64,000 nt of DNA, from contig JAKZMJ010000001.1 of NCBI GenBank assembly GCA_030491005.1, positions 62,001-126,000 on the forward strand. The letters run 5' to 3'. A program made the translations under genes and the position numbers. Below, piece after piece: positions 39,694 to 49,272 of the stretch (position 1 is its first letter; each line of letters opens with the position of its first letter). This DNA comes from Sulfurospirillum sp. GTDB taxonomy: Bacteria; Campylobacterota; Campylobacteria; Campylobacterales; Arcobacteraceae. The notes under the pieces were generated by a model, which ran no database searches, had not been told where the DNA came from, and saw only the letters and a list, made by a program, of their open reading frames with translations.

Positions 39694-40716
39694 TGTAAAA
39701 TCTTTACAACACATAAGGATTTAAAATATGTCACAAACCTATCACTCTAATGCTAGAGCAAACCAGCACATAAGAGAAATAATACAGAAATCTAATTTAA
39801 CAAATGTTGAATTAGCAAATAATTATAATCTAAATATTAAAACTATCTCTAAATGGAAAGATAGGGATTTTATTGAAGATAAAAGTTCAAGACCACATAA
39901 TATAAAAACAACTTTAACATCTTTAGAAAAAGAGTTAATAAAAGTAGTTAGGACAATGACTTGGATGGAACTAGATGACCTAGTAGATACAATGGTTGAT
40001 ATTATCCCAAATGCAAATAGAAGTAATATCTATAGAACTCTAAAAGCATTTGATATAAATAGAGTCCCACAAGAACAAAAAGAAAAAGCAAAGAAATTTA
40101 AAGAATACGAACCTGGATATTTGCATATAGATGTAACCTATTTACCAAAGTTTGATAAACAAAAGTTTTATCTATTTGTAGCAATAGACAGAGCTACAAG
40201 GCTACTATATTACAAAGTATATGAAAACAAATCATCTAATAATGCAGTTGAATTTCTAAAAGTTTGTAAAGAGTTTTTTCCTTTTTACTTAACTCATATT
40301 TTAACAGATAATGGATTGGAATTTACAGATAAATGGGCAAGAGGCAAAGGAATTGTAAGTGGTAATCACAAGTTTGATGTAGAATGTAAAGAAGATAGTA
40401 TAGAACATAGACTAACAGCTCCATATACACCACAAACCAATGGAATGGTAGAAAGAGTAAACGGAACTATTAAAAATGCTACAATCAAAGCCCAAGACTA
40501 TGAAAATATAGATGATGTTAAAAAAGATTTAAATAAATTTTTGATATACTACAACTTCAATAGAAGACATGGTTCTTTAAGAAAAGAATTAAAAGTCAGA
40601 ACTCCATTTAATGCAGTTCAAAGTTGGTTTCAAACGAAACCTGAAATATTTAAGATTTTACCAGATGTGTTTCAAGATATTGTTTTTGGAATGGTACAAC
40701 GTGGTGAAACTTGACA
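39694..40716 (+). mobile_element. IS481-family insertion sequence
   Basis: The probable left end TGTAAAATCTTTAC at 39694 and the right end (reverse complement TGTCAAGTTTCACC, finishing at 40716) are imperfect TGT...ACA inverted repeats typical of IS481. The 16 bp between 39677 and 39694 belong to neither IS-A nor IS481. No exact target duplication is visible. Confidence 0.65.
39728..40714 (+). CDS. IS481-family transposase
   Basis: An intact 328-residue rve-type transposase. The N-terminal helix-turn-helix contains LTNVELANNYNLNIKTISKW. The integrase core has LHIDVTYLPKF (Asp), ILTDNGLEFTDKW (Asp) and YTPQTNGMVERVNGTIK (Glu), the DDE triad with IS481 spacing. It ends two bases before the presumed right terminus. 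RNase H-like folds of this group are shared with IS3, but there is no second frame. Confidence 0.9.
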   Translation: MSQTYHSNARANQHIREIIQKSNLTNVELANNYNLNIKTISKWKDRDFIEDKSSRPHNIKTTLTSLEKELIKVVRTMTWMELDDLVDTMVDIIPNANRSNIYRTLKAFDINRVPQEQKEKAKKFKEYEPGYLHIDVTYLPKFDKQKFYLFVAIDRATRLLYYKVYENKSSNNAVEFLKVCKEFFPFYLTHILTDNGLEFTDKWARGKGIVSGNHKFDVECKEDSIEHRLTAPYTPQTNGMVERVNGTIKNATIKAQDYENIDDVKKDLNKFLIYYNFNRRHGSLRKELKVRTPFNAVQSWFQTKPEIFKILPDVFQDIVFGMVQRGET

Positions 40717-41021
40717 ATAAAGCATATAACTCAAAAGATATAGATACTTTTTTAGAAAGTGAAAATATAGAAAATATGGTATGTCTCAAAGAGAAACAAA
40801 CTCTAAGCCAAGAACAGATTAAGCAGCAAAGAAAAGATGAAAAACCTAAACATAAGATTAGAGCTAAAGTTGAACATAGGTTTGCAGATATAAAAACTCA
40901 GATGAAAGGCTCAACTACAAAATTTATAGGACTCGTTAGAAATAATATGAATTTTACCCTTACCTGTATAGCTACTAACCTTAGATTATTAGGACAAAGA
41001 CAAATAAGACAAAGATTATAA
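40717..41021 (+). pseudogene. IS5-like transposase, C-terminal fragment
   Basis: An open frame crossing the IS481 boundary encodes AYNSKDIDTFLESENIENMV, then KHKIRAKVEHRFADIKTQMK (catalytic Glu) and CIATNLRLLGQRQ, the end of an IS5-type transposase. It probably belongs to the same gene as the N-terminal fragment at 36927, with the middle deleted during later insertions. Confidence 0.7.
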
Positions 41022-41524
41022 GTAGTTAGATGAATAATATAGAGCTAAAGAGATTTAATAGACTAAAAAAGCTCCTAAAAATGACTGAATCTAATTTTAT
41101 TGAAGATGGATTTTTTTAAATATTTGAAAAAATAAGATATATGAGTACTTTTTAATTATGCAGTCGGCTCTATATATTATATTTGTTCTTTGTTTTCTAG
41201 TATCTTCTATATTTGATATATTATCTGTAAATGATTCTATTAAAAAATCAAAAATATTTGTCTGTCTCATTTGTTTAAACACTCCTGTTTATGGGCTTTT
41301 ATAGGATATATTATAGCTAAAATTAGGTATTAAAAAGCTTGATAAAGCCTTTAAATAAAGGGTTTTAGTGAATTTGCTTAGTAGTGATTTTTGATATTAT
41401 TTTGGAAGATTTTAGCTATATAAATTTTCACTTAGAATTGCTGACCTTTTTTATTCTCTATTGATATTTTATAGTTCTTATGCTATACTGTTTCTACAAT
41501 TCGCCTTAGGGCAGACCCACTTTT
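41022..41524. other. Insertion-sequence debris
   Basis: About 500 bp with no intact gene. 41097-41282 (minus strand) encodes MRQTNIFDFLIESFTDN and IEDTRKQRTNIIYRADCII. That resembles the missing N-terminus of an ISNCY-like transposase and then loses frame. The rest to 41460 is AT-rich without recognised structure. Confidence 0.5.
41097..41282 (-). pseudogene. ISNCY-like transposase, N-terminal scrap
   Basis: 61 codons whose first 42 match the start of ISNCY-type transposases (FDFLIESF, NIEDTRKQR, YRADCIIK). The sequence then runs into unrelated codons. 15 bases of this fragment (41153-41167) also occur in CRISPR spacer 2. Confidence 0.5.
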
Positions 41525-41932
41525 TTAAGTGGGGTCAATCAAACTTTTTAACTTTTCAGTAATAATTTTAAATTTCTGTTTATCTACTGTACCAATTTTA
41601 TTTAATAATCTTTTTTTACTAAATACTTTTAATTGTAGTAGCATAGCAGTACTATTTATTTTTATGTTAGTTTTGTCAGTATAGTTGATATTATGAAAAT
41701 AATCATTATCTTCTTTTGCTGTTGTAGTTGTTGGAACACCAATAAATAAATCACTTGTAAGTTGCCTTATAACTACAATAGGTCTTAGAAAATCTTTACC
41801 TTTGCCATATTCTTCGTGTCCTATATTTTGACCTATTTTAGCCCAATAAATATCTCTTGACTTAATACTCAATTTCATTTTATTTTTAGCTGTTTCTTTT
41901 TTAACTTCATTCCATCTATCAAACTCTTGCAT
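41525..41932 (-). CDS. PemK/MazF-family toxin without a visible antitoxin
   Basis: A 135-residue protein. After a 25-residue leader come DIYWAKIGQNIGHEEYGKGK, FLRPIVVIRQL, LFIGVPTTT and STAMLLQLKVFSKKRLL, the PemK/MazF barrel that cleaves mRNA. MazF-type genes usually follow an antitoxin gene, but the 130 bp upstream (41933-42060) has none. The stop codon lies within a GC-richer stem-loop, GACCCACTT with AAGTGGGGTC, at 41515-41538. It could be an orphan toxin controlled in trans or an inactive remnant. Confidence 0.75.
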   Translation of the reverse strand: MQEFDRWNEVKKETAKNKMKLSIKSRDIYWAKIGQNIGHEEYGKGKDFLRPIVVIRQLTSDLFIGVPTTTTAKEDNDYFHNINYTDKTNIKINSTAMLLQLKVFSKKRLLNKIGTVDKQKFKIITEKLKSLIDPT

Positions 41933-42081
41933 TTTGACCTCTTTATTGATTGGGTTACATAATGGGTTACATTAAGACATGGAATGATTATACATTAAAA
42001 GATATTAACATAAATTAAAGAATATAGGTTTTAAGGGCTTTTGGTTATACTATACATTATAAAGAATAATAGTACCTTTGA

Positions 42082-42104
42082 TTCAAGTCCTTTCATCCGC
42101 ACCA
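42082..42104 (+). repeat. tRNA-Leu 3'-end fragment, probable att core
   Basis: 23 bp starting TTCAAGTCC and ending CATCCGCACCA equal the T-loop, 3' acceptor strand and encoded CCA of a tRNA. CATCCGC pairs with GCGGATG, the usual tRNA-Leu acceptor. The 5' T-stem and the rest of the tRNA are absent. Such 3' fragments are left by integrases that use a tRNA gene as attachment site. Confidence 0.55.
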
Positions 42105-42236
42105 TCTATTTATATCTTTTCTTTAAATCCTCTTAAATTTTAAGTATTAGTTAAACATTTAGCAGAATCTATTAAAAACTCCCAATCAAATTTACACTAC
42201 TTTTTAGCTATAATATCTATATAAAAAGGGGATGTT

Positions 42237-43410
42237 ATGGCAAATAAATTTAGAGAGAAATTAGCAGGAAAAAGAAGTAAAAAAGGTTATGAAGAGTTTG
42301 CTAAGAAAAATAGATTATTACAATTATTAAGTTAAATTCCTGACCATAGAAAAGGGCAAGGTAAACTTCATAAATTAGAGCATATATTATTTTTATCAGT
42401 AATTGCACAATTAATGGGAGCAGTAAACTATAAAGAAATTTGGATATGGATAGTAAAGCATATCCAAAAAGATAATATTAAAAAACTTTTAGGTGTAGAA
42501 TTTATAAGAACACCAAGTAGAAGTTCTATTGCTGAGATATTAGCAGAAGTAAAATATATAGAATTAGAAAAAGTTTTTAGAATATGGATAAATGAACTTG
42601 TTGATATATCTCAATTAGAACAATTAGCAGTTGATGGTAAAGTTATGAATGGAAGTAGTGTTAATGCAAATAAGTCAACAGAAGTATTAAATGCAGTATT
42701 AGCTAATAGTGGGATAATACTAGCACATAAAAAAATTGCTGATAAATCTAATGAAGTACCAGCACTAAGAGAACTTATTGATGAATTAGATGATAGCTTT
42801 ATCTATACCTTTGATGCCATGAACTCAAAAAAAAACATTAAATAAAATTGAGAATAAGAATAATAATAAATATTATGCTAAATTAAAAGGAAATCAGAAA
42901 AAACTTTTAAAAAAAGCAATAAGTATATCAAATACAAAAGAACTTACAGATATCTACATATCACCTTTAAATCAAGAAGGTAAAAACTTAGTTAAAAGAA
43001 AAATATCAACTTTTACAAATGATAGTTGCTTTTACCATAATAAAATGACACATATAAAAACTATTATTAGAATTGATAAAACTATTCACAAAACTGATAA
43101 AAAGACAGGAGAGACAAAAGAAATAAACACAATATCATTTGCAATTTCAAATTTTAAAGATAATGCAAAATTCTTTCATGATTTAGGACTAAAACATTGG
43201 AAAGTTGAAACTATGCACTTTCATAAAGATAAATCACTTTGTGAAGATTTACATACTGCAAATATTAACCCCATGACAATGACAATTTTAAGAAGCTTTG
43301 TTATAAATATTTTACATCTAAATAAAGTAAAATCTATTAAAAATAAACTACTTGAAAATAGATGGGATTTAGATAGTACTTTGTCGCTTTTATTAGGAAT
43401 TAGTTTTTAG
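42237..43410 (+). pseudogene. ISAs1-family transposase, broken by a stop and a frameshift
   Basis: Start ATG 42237 after AGGGGATG. An in-frame TAA at 42333 replaces the Gln expected in LLSQIPDHRKGQGKLHKLEH. The frame continues through LEQLAVDGKVMNGSS (catalytic Asp) to TFDAMNSKK, where an A9 run at 42828-42836 shifts it. It then continues with YYAKLKGNQKKLLKKA, HWKVETMHFHKDKSLCED and NINPMTMTILRSF to 43410. The whole is one ISAs1 (H-repeat) transposase of about 390 residues, inactive. Confidence 0.85.
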
Positions 43411-43561
43411 TGGATTAGACTATAAACATTCTTTATAGTTTTTGCTATCTTGAAGTTTAATATAGTTTTCATTATAATATCAATCCTATTGAAGTAAAAG
43501 TTATGCCCTTAGGTGAAAATTTTAGTATACTTTTTTTAATTTAAAATATTTAGGATCTAAC

Positions 43562-44266
43562 TTGGCTATAAAACAAGCACTTTTTAAAGAAATAAAAGAT
43601 TTTATTAAAAAAGAAATAGAAGAAGAAAACTATCTTCCAGATGAAAAAATCCCAACTGAAATGGAACTTTGTAAGATATTTAATACAAGTAGACCAACGG
43701 TTAATAAAGCTATTAGTGAACTTGTTCTTGAGGGCATGGTTGTAAGATTTCCTAGAAGTGGTACTTTCGTTACTCATAAAAAAGCACAAAGTTCAATTTT
43801 AAATTTGCAAAATATATCTGATGAGATAAAAAATAGAGGCAATATTTATACTAATGAGCTTTTATATTTAAAAGAGATAAAAGCTAGTGAAAAAGTTGCA
43901 AATGTATTAAATGTAGTAAAAGATCAAAAAATATTTGTATCTAAAATGATTCATAAAGAAAATAATGTACCTGTTCGTTTTGATATACGATACATTAAGC
44001 CCTCCCTTGCACCTAAATATATAAATCAAGATTTTAAAAACATTACACCAAGTGAATATCTACAAAAAAATTGTCCTGTACAAAAAGTAGAAAACACCAT
44101 AGAAGCTATTCTAGTGAATGAAGATATACAAAAAAATTTAGATATTACAAAATATGAACCTTGTTTATTAATTTCTCGTATAGTTATTTCAAAAGAAGAA
44201 ATTTCTAGTTATTCAAAATTATATTATCCAAGTTCACGATATAAATTAAATTCAACTTTTACATAA
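43562..44266 (+). CDS. GntR-family regulator with UTRA domain
   Basis: A 234-residue HutC-type regulator. Residues 1-75 form a winged helix: YLPDEKIPTEMELCKIFNTSRP, then INKAISEL-like recognition helix and FPRSGTFVTHKK. Residues 95-230 form a UTRA ligand domain (FVSKMIHKENNVPVRFDIRY). The start is TTG 43562. Target and ligand are unknown. It borders the mobile-element region, and the next gene (80 bp) is on the same strand. Confidence 0.88.
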   Translation: MAIKQALFKEIKDFIKKEIEEENYLPDEKIPTEMELCKIFNTSRPTVNKAISELVLEGMVVRFPRSGTFVTHKKAQSSILNLQNISDEIKNRGNIYTNELLYLKEIKASEKVANVLNVVKDQKIFVSKMIHKENNVPVRFDIRYIKPSLAPKYINQDFKNITPSEYLQKNCPVQKVENTIEAILVNEDIQKNLDITKYEPCLLISRIVISKEEISSYSKLYYPSSRYKLNSTFT

Positions 44267-44345
44267 AAATAATACTCTTAATTAATGCACTTTTTGCTAA
44301 AATCTTTTATAATTTAAATAAAAATATGAAAAAAAGAGGAAATAA

Positions 44346-44903
44346 ATGTTATTTTTATACAATAAAGACCATCACTTTAACTTAGCTAATATAGTTACAT
44401 TTTTTAATATAACAGCAGGTATTCTTGCCATATATTATATAACACACGGAGAGTTTTTTGCAGCTGCACTTTTTGCATGGTTAGGTGGTGCTTTTGATAT
44501 TATTGATGGTAAAATTGCTAGAAAGTATAATTTGTCTACTCAGTTTGGTATTCAATTAGATTCTTTTGCTGATTTTTTATCTTTTGTAATTGTTCCTGTG
44601 ATGTTTATATATTTTGCCATTATAGATGGTAAAGAATTGATTCTTTTTACTCCTTTAGTTATTTTTGCTTTTGTATATTATGTAATTTCAGGGTTAAGAA
44701 GATTGATTAAATTTAATATAGATTCAAGTATAGGGGAAGTTCAAAAATTCTTTTTAGGAGTACCTACTCCTTTAGGTGCTATTTTATTGTGGCTTATTTA
44801 TTTGGTTTGGTTAACAAACATAATAAATGAAGAATTTGTATTAATATTTGTAATTATAATCGCATATTTATTAAACTCTAAAATCAAAATACCCCATCCT
44901 TAA
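44346..44903 (+). CDS. CDP-alcohol phosphatidyltransferase (PssA-like)
   Basis: A 185-residue inner-membrane enzyme with five to six hydrophobic segments. The class signature DGxxARx8GxxxDxxxD is intact: DIIDGKIARKY, then FGIQLDSFAD. It swaps the CMP of CDP-diacylglycerol for an alcohol such as serine or glycerol phosphate. The order of motifs and length fit the PssA-like branch, but the acceptor cannot be settled from sequence. AGAGGA precedes the ATG. Confidence 0.82.
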   Translation: MLFLYNKDHHFNLANIVTFFNITAGILAIYYITHGEFFAAALFAWLGGAFDIIDGKIARKYNLSTQFGIQLDSFADFLSFVIVPVMFIYFAIIDGKELILFTPLVIFAFVYYVISGLRRLIKFNIDSSIGEVQKFFLGVPTPLGAILLWLIYLVWLTNIINEEFVLIFVIIIAYLLNSKIKIPHP

Positions 44904-44972
44904 CTGTTTTTTAAAATCATTTAAATCATTATGTGATATTATTATATTTATTAAAAAATAAAAAGGTGAATT

Positions 44973-47900
44973 ATGAAAAAGCTTTCAATTTGTATAGATA
45001 TGGGTGCTAAAAATAATGGTATTTTTATAGTAAAAACAGAAAATAAAAAAATTGTTGATAGAGAAGCTTCTTATATTGTCATAGAAAATATAAATTTCTC
45101 AAAACTATCAAGACGATTAAATAGGCATAGAATTAGAAATAAGGATAGATTTAAATTAGCGAGACGACTATTAGGAGAGATGGTTGATTTAAATAAATAT
45201 AAACAAGATAGCGAAAAGAGGCAATTTCATCAAGAGCAGATAATAGGACTTTTACATAATCGTGGTTTGGATAGAGTTGAGGGTAAGTTTGAAAAGTTAG
45301 ATGATATAACAGTAGAATTTTTAAAAAATGAAATATTAGACATTAATAATATCTCTAATATTTCTAGTTTTGATAACTTTATAAATGAAGCTATATCCCC
45401 TGAAGAGTTAAAACAAGAATTAGTTAAGTATAGAGAATTTATAACTACTAAATACAAACAATTGAATTTGTTTATAAATAAAGATGCTATTTTAAATGAT
45501 TTAAATAGCATACTAAATAAAACAACAAAAAAATTTAAAACAACAAAAGAATCTAAATTATATATCAAAGATGTTTTATATAGATCAAAGATCAAATATA
45601 GTTATGAAAAAGATACTGAAATTAAAGAGTATTTTGTATCTACATTAAACGAAGGCGATATTATTGAGCAACTTAACAAAATAGAGTTAAATCCTGAAAC
45701 TATTAAATTTATTAACAATGAAATAAAAACAATTGTAAGTTTAAATTTTGACAAGCAATTTACAGAAAATATCGAAAAGCTGAAATATGATTTAAAACTA
45801 ACTAGTGATAAAGCTACAAATCCTAGTATAATAGGAATGATTGAAACAAGTATTAAAGGATTAGAAACAGGTGTAAAACCTAGAAAAATGTATCAAAAAG
45901 AGATGAGAAAAGATATAAAAGAATTTGATTTTATAGAGGAAAAAGATGAAGATGAACTTTTTAATATTATTGCAAATATATCAAATTTACAACTTCGAGT
46001 TTTAAGAAAATATTTTAATAATAAAAAAACTAGTGATACTAAAATAGATGAAAAGAAGTTATCTATAGTTATTCATAGGTATTTTATCTCAAAACATTAT
46101 AAAAGCCCTAACGAGAAACAACGAAAAGATGATTTATTTAAAAAAATAAATAAATATATAAATCTTGTCAAATTATCTAAAGAAAAGATGCCAAAAAAAG
46201 TTAAGAATTATAATAAGTATGATTTAAAAAAAGATAAATATGAAATATTGAATTTCTTTAAAAACTGTAATCCTGAATTTACTATACCACCATTTGAAGA
46301 TATGAATAATAGAGATACTTATAAATGTAATTCTTTGTTAATTAATCCTAAGAAAATAACAATTGGTTTAAAAAACTATATTAAAGATATTTTAAAACTA
46401 AAAGAGTTTAATGATTTATGTGATTTTGAACTAAATGATAACAAAAACTATGCTAAAGCACTTCAAAGAATACTAGACATAAACAGTAAAAATATAGATA
46501 AAAAAATATATCCACGAAATATATTTAAACATCAGAAAGATGATACGAATATAAAATATTATCAAAATATATCAAAAGAATATTTTGAAGAGTTTAGTAA
46601 CTTTGCAAAAGAGTTCTATAGTAAAGAGGAAAAAGCTATAAATGGTATATTTGATGATAAAGATATTAACTATATTTTTACGAAATGTAATAAAAATACA
46701 CAAGCAAAAAGAAACATAAAACATCAACTTATAAATACAATCTTTGCAACAAATTTTGAAAAAAAAGAGGATATGGATTCTCTTTTAGAAGAAATTAAAA
46801 ATTATAAAATACAAACAAAACTTGAAAAGATAAGTAATATATTAAAAAAATATCAAAATGAATTTTTTAAAAATCTTGTATATGTATATATTCTTAAAAA
46901 TACAGAAAATAAACAAGATGAATATGCAAATATAAATGATAATTTAAAAGATATATTGGAAGATGTAGATGATCTTTTAATAATTTTCAAAAAAATATTT
47001 AAAACTCTTAAACAAAATAGTTATTTGATTGATAGTTTTACTCTTAAATATGAGGTAACAATAAAAGCTAAAGATAGAGGAAACAAACTAAAAAGATTTG
47101 TTAATTCTCTAAAACAACTTTATGATATATTATATTTAGATGCTGGAGGACATAATAAAACTTGCTCTAAGTGTACCATAGAAAACAATACTAGAAGTGA
47201 TGAAGAAAAACCATTGGCAAAGCGACTTTTAAGTGATGTAGCAAAACCTATTAATGGTAAACTTGATATGTTCTTAAATAAAGTTGCGGGGGAGATTGTA
47301 AAACAAATAGATAAAAAGTTTTATAAAGATGTTGAAGTAATTGAAATATTATTAGAGCAAAATAAATTTAAATTTGAAAAAAGTTTACATGATTTAACTA
47401 TTAGAAAAAACAAGCCAAAAGAACAAGAACTAGATTATAATATATGTCCATATACGGGGGATGAATTTGATTATAAAAATGGAGAATACGACCATATTAT
47501 CTCACAATCAAGCTCAAAAAATACCAACAAACAAATTTATAATAGTGAAGCTAATCTTATCTTGTGTTCTGCTATTGGAAACAAAAATAAAGGTGATAAA
47601 CAATATACTTTTGATGATTTAAAAGAAAATCATCTTAAAATAATATTTGGAATCACCGATAAAAAAACTATAATAGAAAATATACAAGATATTTGGGATA
47701 AAAAAAATAGTGGTTTAAAATACTATACATCATTTAAAAATCTAAAATTTGAGGAACAAAGAGCACTTAGATATGCTTTGTTTTTTGATGTAAAAGATGA
47801 TTATTTTATAAAAGCAGAAGCACTTTTAAAACAAGAACAAAGAACAATGACAAATGGTACTCAAAAAAGATTAGCAAAACTTATCTTTGAAAAACTACCA

Positions 47901-49172
47901 CAAAAGTATAAAAAGAATGTTACAGTTAAAGTAATAGATGCTAAAGAGGTATCTACAACTAGACAAGAGTTATCAGAGTATTATTTGAAGTATGATAAAA
48001 AAACTGGAGAAGTATTAAAAGATATAATAAGCAAACAAGAGATACAAAACAATTTCAGTCATATTATAGATGCAATGGTGGTTTATTATATTGCTAATAA
48101 ATTAAAAATTGAAGATTTTGGAACACAAATATTAAAAGATTTTAAAACAGATGGCGATTACAAACAATCTGCTAAAACAAAACAATGGTATGAAACAGAA
48201 AATACAAAATATGATATAGCAAGTAAAAAATTATTTGATGAAAAAGATATAGGTGTAGGATATTTACAACTTAAAAAAGTGATTACGATAGATAAAAAAG
48301 AGAAAGAGAAAGTTACTTTTTTAAAAGGTGTAGTAGAAGATTCTTTTGTACCTACTTTATTTTCATTTAATATAAAAGATTTTGATTATTTTAAAAAGCA
48401 TCATATTTTAGAAGAAAAAAAGATAAATCGTAATAAAAAAATCATTATTGTATATGTAATAAATAAAGAAAACTATTATAATTTCTTGTTTGAAAATAAA
48501 GAAGGTGTTCTTGAAAATATTGTTCATTTCAATAGATTAACAAAAGAGTTAAGATATACATATACAAAATTTGACCCATTTGAAATTTTAGAAAAGTTTT
48601 TAGCTCCAAAAAATAAAGCTGATAAAGAAGCAGTAAATAAAATTATTAAAAAAGAGATACGAAGCAAAAACGATATTACTTATAAAAATTTAATGAGTTG
48701 GTTTTCAAGAAGTAGTAAACTAGAAAAAGGTAGTGCAAAGCTAGGTTATTATAAATCATGGGAAATATTCACTGAAATACTGATTTCTAATAAAAACGAA
48801 CTTTTTAAAGAATGTGAAAGAACAACAAAAGAAAATAAAAACTATAAAGTTATTGAAATAGATAAAGAAAAAGCACTTAAATATTGTCAAGATAAATTAT
48901 TTAAAACTACACATTTAAGAAGAAGAGATAAAAAAAGAAATGAATATAGACTTTATAGTGCATCAAAAAATGATACACAATATATACATAGAAGAAAAAT
49001 AAATGATAAATATATTTATCAAGTTAGAATTGCTAATGGACATAATAAATTATTAGGATTTGAAAAAAAACCAGTTTCCAAAGATGGGAGCATATTTTTT
49101 AAAGATTCTAAAAATATCGTTCCTTTAACAATGGATAATTATAGACTTGCTTTTGAAAAAAAGGAAAATTAA
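44973..49172 (+). CDS. cas9: Cas9, type II-B
   Basis: A 1399-residue RNA-guided endonuclease. RuvC-I is SICIDMGAKNNGIF with Asp9. The arginine-rich bridge helix is SRRLNRHRIRNKDRFKLARR (about 54-73). RuvC-II is VEVIEILLEQNKF (Glu791). HNH is GEYDHIISQSSSKN (Asp840-His841) with ANLILCSAIGNKNKG. RuvC-III is FSHIIDAMVVYY (His1030, Asp1033). All catalytic residues are present. Length, N-terminal style (IGLLHNRGL after the bridge helix) and the adjoining cas4 place it with Francisella and Wolinella Cas9. AAAAAGGTGA precedes the start. Strand-cutting residues are intact, so activity is likely. The PAM is unknown. Confidence 0.96.
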   Translation: MKKLSICIDMGAKNNGIFIVKTENKKIVDREASYIVIENINFSKLSRRLNRHRIRNKDRFKLARRLLGEMVDLNKYKQDSEKRQFHQEQIIGLLHNRGLDRVEGKFEKLDDITVEFLKNEILDINNISNISSFDNFINEAISPEELKQELVKYREFITTKYKQLNLFINKDAILNDLNSILNKTTKKFKTTKESKLYIKDVLYRSKIKYSYEKDTEIKEYFVSTLNEGDIIEQLNKIELNPETIKFINNEIKTIVSLNFDKQFTENIEKLKYDLKLTSDKATNPSIIGMIETSIKGLETGVKPRKMYQKEMRKDIKEFDFIEEKDEDELFNIIANISNLQLRVLRKYFNNKKTSDTKIDEKKLSIVIHRYFISKHYKSPNEKQRKDDLFKKINKYINLVKLSKEKMPKKVKNYNKYDLKKDKYEILNFFKNCNPEFTIPPFEDMNNRDTYKCNSLLINPKKITIGLKNYIKDILKLKEFNDLCDFELNDNKNYAKALQRILDINSKNIDKKIYPRNIFKHQKDDTNIKYYQNISKEYFEEFSNFAKEFYSKEEKAINGIFDDKDINYIFTKCNKNTQAKRNIKHQLINTIFATNFEKKEDMDSLLEEIKNYKIQTKLEKISNILKKYQNEFFKNLVYVYILKNTENKQDEYANINDNLKDILEDVDDLLIIFKKIFKTLKQNSYLIDSFTLKYEVTIKAKDRGNKLKRFVNSLKQLYDILYLDAGGHNKTCSKCTIENNTRSDEEKPLAKRLLSDVAKPINGKLDMFLNKVAGEIVKQIDKKFYKDVEVIEILLEQNKFKFEKSLHDLTIRKNKPKEQELDYNICPYTGDEFDYKNGEYDHIISQSSSKNTNKQIYNSEANLILCSAIGNKNKGDKQYTFDDLKENHLKIIFGITDKKTIIENIQDIWDKKNSGLKYYTSFKNLKFEEQRALRYALFFDVKDDYFIKAEALLKQEQRTMTNGTQKRLAKLIFEKLPQKYKKNVTVKVIDAKEVSTTRQELSEYYLKYDKKTGEVLKDIISKQEIQNNFSHIIDAMVVYYIANKLKIEDFGTQILKDFKTDGDYKQSAKTKQWYETENTKYDIASKKLFDEKDIGVGYLQLKKVITIDKKEKEKVTFLKGVVEDSFVPTLFSFNIKDFDYFKKHHILEEKKINRNKKIIIVYVINKENYYNFLFENKEGVLENIVHFNRLTKELRYTYTKFDPFEILEKFLAPKNKADKEAVNKIIKKEIRSKNDITYKNLMSWFSRSSKLEKGSAKLGYYKSWEIFTEILISNKNELFKECERTTKENKNYKVIEIDKEKALKYCQDKLFKTTHLRRRDKKRNEYRLYSASKNDTQYIHRRKINDKYIYQVRIANGHNKLLGFEKKPVSKDGSIFFKDSKNIVPLTMDNYRLAFEKKEN

Positions 49173-49173
49173 A

Positions 49174-49272
49174 ATGCAAAAAATAGACACAACATATCTA
49201 TTAAAATGCAATCTTGTCTTAAAAGAGCAAGTAGATGAACTTATAAAGGTTATAGATGCTTCTACGAACTAA
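49174..49272 (+). pseudogene. HEPT-domain N-terminal remnant
   Basis: A 32-codon frame starts 1 bp after the cas9 stop. It encodes MQKIDTTYLLKCNLVLKEQV and ends DASTN. The opening resembles the first helix of HEPT (nucleotidyltransferase substrate-binding) proteins, which usually begin with IDTTY and run to about 130 residues. The RxxxxxH RNase region is missing, so the toxin part is lost. The stop lies inside the MNT gene start. Confidence 0.5.
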
